Source: Bacteroides cellulosilyticus
GTDB taxonomy: Bacteria > Bacteroidota > Bacteroidia > Bacteroidales > Bacteroidaceae
DNA: 64,000 nucleotides
Direction of reading: 5' to 3'
NCBI RefSeq assembly: GCF_020091405.1
Contig: NZ_CP081903.1
Location: 868,001-932,000 of the forward strand
This document shows, in pieces, positions 52,131-60,113 of the stretch; position 1 is the stretch's first letter, and each line of letters opens with the position of its first letter. Below the pieces are notes generated by a model that was not told the DNA's origin, ran no database searches, and saw nothing but the letters and a program-made list of their open reading frames with translations. The translations under genes were made by a program, and so were the position numbers.

Positions 52131-54488
52131 ATGAAAGCAATATTCAAAAAAGCAAGCCTGTTGCTGATGGGTGCCCTGATGGGCATAGCATCTGCACAGG
52201 CGCAAAAGTCTCCACAAGACATGGATCGCTTCATCGACGCACTGATGAAGAAGATGACCGTGGAAGAGAAAATCGGACAATTGAACCTACCCGTCACGGG
52301 AGACATCACCACGGGACAGGCCAAGAGCAGCGACGTGGCACAAAAGATTGAAAAAGGATTGGTGGGCGGACTCTTCAACCTGAAAGGGGTAGACCGTATT
52401 CTTGAAGTGCAAAAGCTGGCAGTAGAGAAATCACGCCTCGGTATTCCCCTGCTGTTCGGCATGGATGTGATACACGGGTACGAAACCATCTTCCCTATTC
52501 CATTGGGATTGTCCTGTACCTGGGATATGGCAGCTATTGAGAAGTCCGCCCGTATTGCAGCCATCGAAGCAAGTGCCGACGGCATTTCCTGGACATTCAG
52601 TCCGATGGTAGACATCAGTCGCGACCCACGTTGGGGACGTGTCAGTGAAGGCTCGGGAGAAGATCCGTTCCTGGGTGGAGCTATCGCACAGGCAATGGTA
52701 TACGGATACCAGGGTGCCAATCTGCAAGACCAGTTGCACCGCAACGATGAAATCATGGCTTGCGTAAAGCACTTTGCACTGTATGGAGCCGGAGAAGCCG
52801 GACGCGACTATAACACAGTAGATATGAGCCGCAACCGGATGTTCAATGAGTTTATGTACCCGTATGAGGCTGCCGTAGAGGCCGGAGTGGGTAGTGTAAT
52901 GGCGTCATTCAATGAAATAGACGGTATTCCCGCCACCGGAAACAAGTGGCTGCTGAGTGATTTGCTGCGTGGTCAGTGGGGCTTCGAAGGGTTTGTGGTA
53001 ACGGACTTCACAGGCATTTCAGAGATGATAGAGCATGGTGTCGGCGACTTGCAGACCGTCAGTGCACTCGCTCTTAATGCAGGGGTGGACATGGATATGG
53101 TAAGTGAAGGCTTCGTCGGTACACTGATGAAATCCATTAAAGAAGGAAAAGTAAGAATGGGCACGTTGAATACAGCCTGTCGCCGGATATTGGAAGCGAA
53201 ATACAAGCTGGGACTGTTCGATAATCCTTATAAATACTGCGACGTGAACCGTCCGAAACGGGATATCTTCACAAAAGAGCATCGTGACGCCGCCCGCAAG
53301 ATTGCCGGCGAAAGTTTTGTTCTTCTGAAGAATACCCCCACCACCGCACAGCCACTCGTAGCTCATAACTCGTCAACCGTAGCTGCTTCACCCGTGCTTC
53401 CGTTGAAGAAGCAAGGCACAGTTGCCGTCATCGGCCCTCTCGGAAATACCCGCAGCAATATGCCGGGCACCTGGAGCGTAGCCGCACGCCTCAACGATTA
53501 CCCTTCTTTATACGAAGGCTTGAAAGAAATGATGGCAGGCAAGGTCAACATCACCTATGCCAAAGGTAGTAACCTTATCGGCGATGCAGCTTACGAAGAA
53601 CGTGCCACCATGTTCGGCCGTTCATTGAACCGTGACAATCGCACAGACCAGGAGTTACTGGACGAAGCACTGAAAGTTGCAGCCGGTGCCGATGTTATCG
53701 TAGCTGCACTGGGAGAATCTTCTGAAATGAGCGGTGAAAGTTCAAGCCGCACCGAACTCGGCTTGCCCGATGTACAGCATACTTTATTGGAAGCCTTACT
53801 GAAAACAGGCAAACCCGTAGTACTAACCCTCTTTACCGGTCGGCCGTTGACGCTGAACTGGGAACAGGAGCATGTACCTGCCATCCTGAACGTATGGTTC
53901 GGAGGCAGTGAAGCGGCTTATGCCATTGGCGATGTTCTGTTCGGTGACGTGAATCCGAGTGGAAAACTAACCATGACTTTCCCGAAGAATGTAGGCCAGA
54001 TACCTTTGTTCTACAATCATAAGAATACCGGTCGGCCACTGGCAGCAGGCAAATGGTTCGAAAAGTTCCGTTCAAATTATCTGGATGTGGATAATGAGCC
54101 GCTATATCCCTTCGGTTATGGATTGTCATATACCACTTTCCAGTACAGTGACATTGCATTGAGCACACCGACATTGGGAAAAGATGGTTCCGTTACAGCC
54201 GTAGTCACCGTCACCAATACAGGCAAACATGACGGTGCGGAAGTAGTTCAACTCTATATCCGCGACCTCGTAGGAAGCATCACCCGCCCTGTACGCGAGT
54301 TGAAAGGGTTCAATAAAATCTTCCTTCGTGCCGGAGAAAGCAAAACGGTATCATTCACTATCACGCGTGATCTGCTTCGCTTCTATGATTACAACCTGAA
54401 CTACGTAGCCGAGCCGGGTGACTTTGATATCATGATCGGTGGAAACAGCCAGGCTGTGAAGACGGCGAAGTTGACGCTGAGCAAGTGA
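52131..54488 (+). CDS. GH3 beta-glucosidase (BglX-like)
   Basis: 785 aa, periplasmic (signal ending SAQAQ). GH3 N-terminal barrel with KHFALYGAGEAGRDYN and the nucleophile strand FVVTDFTGISEM, then the alpha/beta sandwich with ALGESSEMSGESSSRTELGLP (acid/base Glu), and a C-terminal FN3-like domain (VVTVTNTGKHDGAEVVQLYI). It releases glucose from beta-linked oligosaccharides; context with a GH144-like gene suggests beta-1,2-linked (sophoro-) substrates. Residues 404-421 (TAQPLVAHNSSTVAASPV), between the first two domains, look like a decayed half of the palindromic element. A full element follows directly at the stop. Confidence 0.92.
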   Translation: MKAIFKKASLLLMGALMGIASAQAQKSPQDMDRFIDALMKKMTVEEKIGQLNLPVTGDITTGQAKSSDVAQKIEKGLVGGLFNLKGVDRILEVQKLAVEKSRLGIPLLFGMDVIHGYETIFPIPLGLSCTWDMAAIEKSARIAAIEASADGISWTFSPMVDISRDPRWGRVSEGSGEDPFLGGAIAQAMVYGYQGANLQDQLHRNDEIMACVKHFALYGAGEAGRDYNTVDMSRNRMFNEFMYPYEAAVEAGVGSVMASFNEIDGIPATGNKWLLSDLLRGQWGFEGFVVTDFTGISEMIEHGVGDLQTVSALALNAGVDMDMVSEGFVGTLMKSIKEGKVRMGTLNTACRRILEAKYKLGLFDNPYKYCDVNRPKRDIFTKEHRDAARKIAGESFVLLKNTPTTAQPLVAHNSSTVAASPVLPLKKQGTVAVIGPLGNTRSNMPGTWSVAARLNDYPSLYEGLKEMMAGKVNITYAKGSNLIGDAAYEERATMFGRSLNRDNRTDQELLDEALKVAAGADVIVAALGESSEMSGESSSRTELGLPDVQHTLLEALLKTGKPVVLTLFTGRPLTLNWEQEHVPAILNVWFGGSEAAYAIGDVLFGDVNPSGKLTMTFPKNVGQIPLFYNHKNTGRPLAAGKWFEKFRSNYLDVDNEPLYPFGYGLSYTTFQYSDIALSTPTLGKDGSVTAVVTVTNTGKHDGAEVVQLYIRDLVGSITRPVRELKGFNKIFLRAGESKTVSFTITRDLLRFYDYNLNYVAEPGDFDIMIGGNSQAVKTAKLTLSK
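53341..53394 (+). repeat. Decayed half of the palindromic element (copy E) inside the GH3 gene
   Basis: GCACAGCCACTCGTAGCTC and GTCAACCGTAGCTGC match the centre end and right arm of copies A-D, with several changes and no left arm. It is in frame and adds about 18 residues in the linker between the two GH3 domains. Confidence 0.5.
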
Positions 54489-54565
54489 CAAGCTACAAGC
54501 TACGAGCTACAAGTGCCTTTCGGACTACACAGCGCAGCCACTTGTAGCTTGTAGCTCGTAGCTTA
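54486..54565 (+). repeat. Intergenic palindromic element (copy D)
   Basis: The left arm CAAGCTACAAGCTACGAGC continues to TACAAGTG, and the right arm CACTTGTAGCTTGTAGCTCG continues to TAGCTT; they pair over about 26 bases with two mismatches. The centre holds CGGACTACACAGCGCAGC. It begins at the GH3 stop codon and may serve as its terminator. Confidence 0.8.
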
Positions 54566-54592
54566 TTTATCATCCCTAACCCCTTATTAATT

Positions 54593-55927
54593 ATGAAACA
54601 ATTAACAACCTACCTTCCCCTCCTCTTCTTGCTTCTCCTCGGAGCCTGCAAGAATGCCAAGACCGGAAGTGCCGCCCAACTTACCGATGATGCCCTCATG
54701 GACACCGTTCAACGGCGAACCTTCAATTACTTCTGGGAAGGCGCGGAGCCTAACAGCGGTCTTGCCCCCGAGCGTATCCACATAGATGGTATCTACCCCG
54801 AAAAAGACCAGAACGTCATTACTTCCGGCGGTAGCGGCTTTGGCATTATGGCGATACTTTCAGGTATCGACCGCAACTACATCACTCGTGAAGAAGGTCT
54901 GGCACGTATGGAAAAGATAGTCTCTTTCCTTGAAAAAGCCGACCGCTTCCACGGTGCCTATCCTCACTGGTGGTATGGAGATACCGGCAAGGTAAAGCCT
55001 TTCGGACAGAAAGACAACGGTGGCGACCTCGTAGAAACAGCTTTCCTTATACAAGGACTGCTTGCCGTACACCAATATTACGTCAATGGCTCTCCCCAAG
55101 AACAGGCACTTGCCAAGCGCATCGATACCCTTTGGCGTGATGTCGACTGGAATTTCTATCGCCAGGGCGACCAGAATGTACTCTACTGGCATTGGAGTCC
55201 CGAATACGGTTGGGCAATGGACTTCCCCGTACATGGTTACAACGAATGTCTCATCATGTACCTGCTTGCCGCTGCCTCACCCACGCACGGCGTTCCCGCC
55301 TCCGTCTATCATGAGGGATGGGCACAGAACGGCGCCATCGTCGAACCCCATAAAGTAGAAGATATCGAACTTCATCTGCGCTATCAGGGTTGTGAAGCAG
55401 GTCCCCTCTTTTGGGCACATTATTCCTTCCTCGGATTAGATCCGACTCATCTAAAAGATGAATACTGCGCCAGCTATTTCGATGAAATGCGTAATCTGAC
55501 TCTCGTGAACCGTGCTTATTGCATCCGAAATCCGAAGCACTACAAAGGTTTCGGTCCGGACTGTTGGGGACTGACCGCCAGCTACTCCGTCAACGGATAT
55601 GCCGCCCACATGCCGAACGAACGGGATGACCAGGGAGTCATCTCTCCTACCGCCGCTCTTTCGTCCATCGTCTATACCCCGGACTATTCACTCGCTGTGA
55701 TGCGCCATCTCTATGATATGGGCGATAAGCTATTCGGTCCTTATGGTTTCTACGATGCTTTCTCCGAAACAGAGAACTGGTATCCCAAACGATATCTTGC
55801 CATCGATCAGGGACCTATTGCCGTCATGATAGAGAACTATCGCACCGGTCTGCTATGGAAACTATTTATGAGCCATCCGGATGTACAAAACGGATTGCAG
55901 AAACTGGGATTCTCAACAGATAAATAA
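54593..55927 (+). CDS. GH144-like (glycoamylase-domain) lipoprotein, probable beta-1,2-glucan hydrolase
   Basis: 444 aa, lipoprotein (signal LLFLLLLGAC). The (alpha/alpha)6 family of PF10091: TFNYFWEGAEPNSGLAPERI, GGSGFGIMAILSGIDRNYITREEG, FHGAYPHWWYGDTGK, DLVETAFLIQGLLAV, FGPDCWGLTAS, and YGFYDAFSETENWYPKRYLAIDQGP. Characterised members act on beta-1,2-glucans (endo or sophorose-releasing). In B. thetaiotaomicron I recall a GH3/GH144 pair with this order and substrate. It follows the palindromic element by 27 bases. Confidence 0.85.
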   Translation: MKQLTTYLPLLFLLLLGACKNAKTGSAAQLTDDALMDTVQRRTFNYFWEGAEPNSGLAPERIHIDGIYPEKDQNVITSGGSGFGIMAILSGIDRNYITREEGLARMEKIVSFLEKADRFHGAYPHWWYGDTGKVKPFGQKDNGGDLVETAFLIQGLLAVHQYYVNGSPQEQALAKRIDTLWRDVDWNFYRQGDQNVLYWHWSPEYGWAMDFPVHGYNECLIMYLLAAASPTHGVPASVYHEGWAQNGAIVEPHKVEDIELHLRYQGCEAGPLFWAHYSFLGLDPTHLKDEYCASYFDEMRNLTLVNRAYCIRNPKHYKGFGPDCWGLTASYSVNGYAAHMPNERDDQGVISPTAALSSIVYTPDYSLAVMRHLYDMGDKLFGPYGFYDAFSETENWYPKRYLAIDQGPIAVMIENYRTGLLWKLFMSHPDVQNGLQKLGFSTDK

Positions 55928-55932
55928 ATAAG

Positions 55933-55971
55933 AAAAGCCGGAAGCAGTACACAAACCTGTTCCCGGCTTTT
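55933..55971 (+). terminator. Terminator after the beta-glucan locus
   Basis: AAAAGCCGG (55933-55941) pairs with CCGGCTTTT (55963-55971) and is followed by ACTTTTCC. It ends the susC-susD-GH3-GH144 unit. Confidence 0.75.
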
Positions 55972-56150
55972 ACTTTTCCTCAAGATCACTCACACCGTCC
56001 TTATTCTTTATCCATCTAATAAACAATGCATTAAATTGATTTGAGTAGTAAATGAGTAGTCCCCGATTTGTTAAAAATCAGGGATATGTATTGGTGGTGA
56101 ATATCTTTTTTGCAGTTCGCAAATCGAAAGCCGCAAGATATAAAAGCGAA

Positions 56151-57872
56151 CTATTGAAATTTTATATTATATTCTGGTAAATACGTTCTACTTGATATTA
56201 TTTCCTGCCCTGTACTTTTCACAGTCATAGTAACAGTTACATTAACTCCAAGATTCGCTACATATAATACAGGCTTACCATTAAAATATGCATTACTTAT
56301 AGACAATGGGAAGCTATTTGTATCAGTACGATTATAAGATGCCATATATGAAAAGACCGTATTATAATATACCGAAAAAGTCTCTGTATATACTGAACTA
56401 CTGCCAATATAAACACCAATATCACTTAAAACTATCGGATAGTCGTAGTATGCTAATTTAACCTTTGTACCTTTTTCTTCATTTTGAATAACTGTGGGAG
56501 AAGGATCATACCCTGATCTTTTACTTGGTATATAAGTACAGTATACCGTATAAGAATTATTAGGAGTAATATTATAATATTTTTTAAATTGAACATCCCA
56601 TTCACTTCCCTCAAACTCCACAAGATTATAACGAACTTTATAAGTTATTTCATCCGCTATGGATGGATTAATAACTACATTAAATGTTGGACGAAATGAT
56701 AATGTATAATATTTTCCCGCATACTTACAATTATATGCAGAAGCTATATCTGGCCGGGCAATTACTTCGTGATAAGTTCCTGTTATATCTAATATTGGTG
56801 CAGATGCTAAATTCCAAGCTCCAAATCCTTCATCACATTTTATAGCTGTTAGCGGCAAGACAGGAACCGAACTATTTTCAATCATTTGCCCCTTCAAATC
56901 AATAGTTCCATTAGTAGATAATTCAACTGTTTGTATAGTGGGTTCATTAACTTTTTTCGAACCGAGAAATGAACCAAAAAGAGCATTTAATCCTCCAGAT
57001 ATCAAACCTGTAACTCCCCCTTTAGCTAATCCAGCCAATCCACCAGCAACCATATTACCAATATTTTTAAAAATTCCAGAAGGAATATTGTTTAGGGCTT
57101 TTTCAGCCTCGCCTTTCACCCATTTCTCGGCAGCATCCCCACCTGCCTTTACTATAGAATTTGCACCTTTTTGCAGAAGATTCGGAGATGAAGAGTAATG
57201 ATCTTCAACAATAGTACCTGTTGTTGTATCTTTATAATTCCCTGTAAGTGTCAACTCAGATATGTTTAACACTTTCGAATAAACATTTATGTTTCCATCA
57301 GCTCGTCCTGTATATGTAAGCGGTATTTGAAAACAATTCCAACCTTGATCAATACCCAAAGTAGTGTTATTACTCAAACAATTAACACCCACACGTTGAA
57401 TTGAAGTTCGATCCAATGGTGCCGTAAATGTAGTTCCTTGATTGAAGTAACCATAATACTTTTCATCAAAGAACTCCCAAACAGCATTATTATTTAAGAA
57501 CGAGCTCCTATTATAATAAAAGACTTTTAAAATACCTGTATATTTATTATAGAAGATTAGATAATCACTACCATTATCTTTACTGGGAGTACTTAAAAAC
57601 ATCCAACCATCTTGTTTCTTTATGTCCATTCTTGTATCATAGATTATGCTAGTAGGAGCATATTCGACCCAAGGTAAATCATAAGTCTTATTATCTGTCA
57701 ATAGAATAGACGTTTGATTTTCCCAATCTTGTTCAAAATCCAGAGGGTTCAAGGATCTAGTACTCTCTGACGCATCAGTTTCTAAATTCAATAAATTGCT
57801 TTGGCTTTCATCTGTACATGAATAATTAATAAGAACAGATAAAATAACGAAGAAAATAGATACATGTTTCAT
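56151..57872 (-). CDS. Unknown large lipoprotein with a glycine-rich hydrophobic segment
   Basis: 573 aa, lipoprotein (signal ending SVLINYSC). I do not recognise a family. The N-terminal half is Asn/Tyr-rich and beta-like. Residues about 255-310 form a Gly/Ala-rich, hydrophobic, amphipathic stretch (NMVAGGLAGLAKGG, LISGGLNALFGSFLGS) of glycine-zipper type, unlike the rest. The C-terminal half has many beta-strands with Tyr/Asn. The gene is very AT-rich and stands alone, with non-coding DNA on both sides. The segment could insert in a membrane, as in pore-forming or toxin-like proteins, but this is a guess. Confidence 0.75.
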   Translation of the reverse strand: MKHVSIFFVILSVLINYSCTDESQSNLLNLETDASESTRSLNPLDFEQDWENQTSILLTDNKTYDLPWVEYAPTSIIYDTRMDIKKQDGWMFLSTPSKDNGSDYLIFYNKYTGILKVFYYNRSSFLNNNAVWEFFDEKYYGYFNQGTTFTAPLDRTSIQRVGVNCLSNNTTLGIDQGWNCFQIPLTYTGRADGNINVYSKVLNISELTLTGNYKDTTTGTIVEDHYSSSPNLLQKGANSIVKAGGDAAEKWVKGEAEKALNNIPSGIFKNIGNMVAGGLAGLAKGGVTGLISGGLNALFGSFLGSKKVNEPTIQTVELSTNGTIDLKGQMIENSSVPVLPLTAIKCDEGFGAWNLASAPILDITGTYHEVIARPDIASAYNCKYAGKYYTLSFRPTFNVVINPSIADEITYKVRYNLVEFEGSEWDVQFKKYYNITPNNSYTVYCTYIPSKRSGYDPSPTVIQNEEKGTKVKLAYYDYPIVLSDIGVYIGSSSVYTETFSVYYNTVFSYMASYNRTDTNSFPLSISNAYFNGKPVLYVANLGVNVTVTMTVKSTGQEIISSRTYLPEYNIKFQ

Positions 57873-58196
57873 AATAATAAAAATTTAAAGGTTATACTAC
57901 TACATAAATATATTTTCAATGCAATAAATACGCCATGCTAATCATTTTCTCACAATCTACCCTATATTACAAACACTTATGACATTTAGTTTATTTAGTA
58001 CATGAATTCCATAATAACGTAGGTCATTTTCTATCGTTTCCGTACACTCAAACACCACACCTATATTACATTTAAAGAATAATAAGATATACATTTGAGC
58101 TAATTAATAAACACCAGCAAGTTATGAAAACTTTATTAAATAACAAAGAATACAAGTGTAAATATTTTTATGAGATCTCCACTGGCGATACGATGA
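57873..58196. other. AT-rich non-coding stretch
   Basis: I see no gene, promoter box or structured repeat that I can support here. It is AT-rich, like the lipoprotein gene to its left, and borders a gene remnant. Confidence 0.6.
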
Positions 58197-58415
58197 TACA
58201 CCCAAAGCCCCCGCTTTGGTCAAATAGATGATATCCAGAAACAGACCTCTTTCATCATCCACAAGAACGAACTTATCCTGAAACTGAAAGAGATGGTAGA
58301 TGAGATTTGTTCCCGTAATACGCAGAAAGCCTTATTACCTCTTTACCAGAAAATAAATACATTGCTTGCCAATAACCTCGATACGGAAGATGACTGGAGA
58401 ATGAGTACTTTTTAA
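58197..58415 (+). pseudogene. Remnant of a Bacteroidetes TPR/DUF6377-like regulator gene (C-terminal end)
   Basis: The frame encodes IHKNELILKLKEMVDEI and then LLANNLDTEDDWRMSTF before a TAA. The pattern of a coiled segment followed by L-x-N-x-DTEDDW resembles the end of TPR-plus-effector regulators of Bacteroidetes, in which the protein would continue after DDW. No start codon or N-terminal domains are present. Identification is tentative. Confidence 0.45.
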
Positions 58416-58510
58416 ATATAGATTAATAGAAAAGAAATCTATTTCTCTAATCATGTAACACCATGAAAAGTATCTGTAACATCCTACTAACCGGTTAAAA
58501 AAACATCGTC

Positions 58511-58518
58511 TATCTTTG
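58511..58518 (+). promoter_or_regulatory. Putative -7 promoter box of the CE15 gene
   Basis: TATCTTTG, a perfect Bacteroides -7 box, 34 bases before the ATG at 58553. The -33 box is weak. Confidence 0.5.
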
Positions 58519-58552
58519 CCAACAGATGTAAACCTCTTAAAAAGATAGAAAC

Positions 58553-59773
58553 ATGAAAAACAGGAAAACACGTTTATGGGTACTGATTGTTCTGCTGAAC
58601 ATAGGTATGGGCATTTCCACATTTGCACAGAAAATCCCCTTAGTCTACACTGTGGAAAATACGGGAATAAAGAATCCTGCACCCGTGTTGCCGGGTATCG
58701 ATGAACTGCCGGTGGTAAAAACACTGACCGATCCCTTCCAATGGTCCGATGGCAGTGGCCGTTCAACCAACTTCAAGGACTGGAGCCGACGGCGTGCAGA
58801 GATAGCCCGCGAAATAGAACACTACGAAATCGGCGAGAAACCCGTAGTGTCGAAAAAAGACATTACCGCGGATATCGTGGATGATACCCTCAGAGTAAAT
58901 GTAACAGTGAACGGACAAACGCTCACCCTGAAAGCAAAAATTACTTATCCGGCAGGTAAAGGCCCTTTCCCTGCCATCATTGGAATAGGCAGAGGTACGG
59001 GTAGTCTTCCTCCCGCCATCTTCACGAGCCGCAATATAGCACAAATCGCATTCAACTTCACACAAGTCATGTCGCACACACAAAAGCGCGGCAACGAGCC
59101 TATCAACAAACTTTATCCTGACCGTACGGACATGGGAGCCTATTGCGCCTGGTCCTGGGGAGTGAGCCGTATCATTGACGGATTGGAAATCGTAGGTAAA
59201 AAGAGCAAGATAGATACCAAACGACTGGCCATATCCGGTTGTTCCTTCGCCGGGAAAATGGCTCTTTTTGCCGGAGCATTCGATGAGCGTATTGCACTGA
59301 CCATTGCTCAGGAACCGGGTGGTGGCGGTGCAGCTGCATGGCGTGTTTCCGAAACGCTGGGTGAAGTGGAAACTTTGGGAAGAACCAGTCATGCCTGGTT
59401 TAAGGAAAGTATGTTCCAGTATAAAGAAGATAATGTATCGAAATTGCCGTATGACCACCACGAACTGTGTGCCATGGTAGCACCGCGTGCACTGCTGGTA
59501 CTTGGAAACCCGGATTATGTATGGCTGGCTGATGAATCGGGTTATGTCTCCTGCCGTGCTGCCCGTAAAGTATGGGAAACCTTCGGCATTGCCGACAGAA
59601 TGGGCTTCTCCATCGTAGGCGGACATGGGCACTGCCAGCTGCCCGAAAGCCAGTATCCTGAAGTAGAAGCGTTTGTCGACAAGTTCCTGCTTGGAAAGAA
59701 AGACGCGAATACAGAAGTAACCATTGCGCCACTTTACGAAAAGGTGGACTATGAGCGCTGGTTATTCCACTAA
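58553..59773 (+). CDS. CE15-type glucuronoyl esterase
   Basis: 406 aa, secreted (signal ending STFAQ). Glucuronoyl esterases cut the ester between lignin alcohols and 4-O-methylglucuronate of xylan. Motifs: AISGCSFAGKMALFAGAFDER with the nucleophile Ser231 (GCSxxGK), TIAQEPGGGGAAAWR, DHHELCAMVAPRALLVLGNPDY and the late catalytic His in GGHGHCQLPESQY. There is no CBM. It stands alone with its own -7 box and ends before a perfect hairpin. Confidence 0.88.
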   Translation: MKNRKTRLWVLIVLLNIGMGISTFAQKIPLVYTVENTGIKNPAPVLPGIDELPVVKTLTDPFQWSDGSGRSTNFKDWSRRRAEIAREIEHYEIGEKPVVSKKDITADIVDDTLRVNVTVNGQTLTLKAKITYPAGKGPFPAIIGIGRGTGSLPPAIFTSRNIAQIAFNFTQVMSHTQKRGNEPINKLYPDRTDMGAYCAWSWGVSRIIDGLEIVGKKSKIDTKRLAISGCSFAGKMALFAGAFDERIALTIAQEPGGGGAAAWRVSETLGEVETLGRTSHAWFKESMFQYKEDNVSKLPYDHHELCAMVAPRALLVLGNPDYVWLADESGYVSCRAARKVWETFGIADRMGFSIVGGHGHCQLPESQYPEVEAFVDKFLLGKKDANTEVTIAPLYEKVDYERWLFH

Positions 59774-59783
59774 AACTCTTTAT

Positions 59784-59818
59784 CTTTGGGGGTATAACAC
59801 TTACTAATACCCCCAAAG
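59784..59818. terminator. Perfect hairpin after the CE15 gene
   Basis: CTTTGGGGGTAT (59784-59795) and ATACCCCCAAAG (59807-59818) form a perfect 12-bp stem with an 11-base loop. A TATCTTTG box (59781-59788) overlaps the left arm, so it could also be part of a promoter for the small frame at 59823. Confidence 0.6.
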
Positions 59819-59822
59819 AATC

Positions 59823-60113
59823 ATGAAAAGAATTTTATTAGCTATCTGTGTGATAGCGCTGTCTCTCCTTTCCTACGGACAAGGCAGCTACGAACGAGGC
59901 AGATTATTCTCCACCGCCACCACCTTGGGTGCCACCACCACCACCTTTCACATCGTCGTTACTAATGGAGCGGGCAGCTTTCTTCACACTGGCCTTCAAT
60001 TCACCAATACGATAGCTAATGCTCATACCGAACGAACGGTTGGGATAACGACTCTTACTGGTAGAGTAGAAATTATCACCGAAGGTTGTATTATTAAAGT
60101 TTATATACTTTGA
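59823..60113 (+). pseudogene. Truncated gene: signal peptide fused to antisense of the neighbouring gene
   Basis: The frame begins with a convincing signal peptide (MKRILLAICVIALSLLSYGQ) and a few residues (GSYERGRL), but from 59904 on it runs antisense into the 3' end of the TonB-receptor-like gene. It looks like the 5' end of a secreted-protein gene cut by a deletion or rearrangement. It might also still be made as a 96-residue product. Confidence 0.55.

Noticed and set aside
58763..59632. Open frame (289 codons) antisense to the CE15 gene
   Set aside because: The CE15 frame has complete catalytic motifs; the reverse frame has none.
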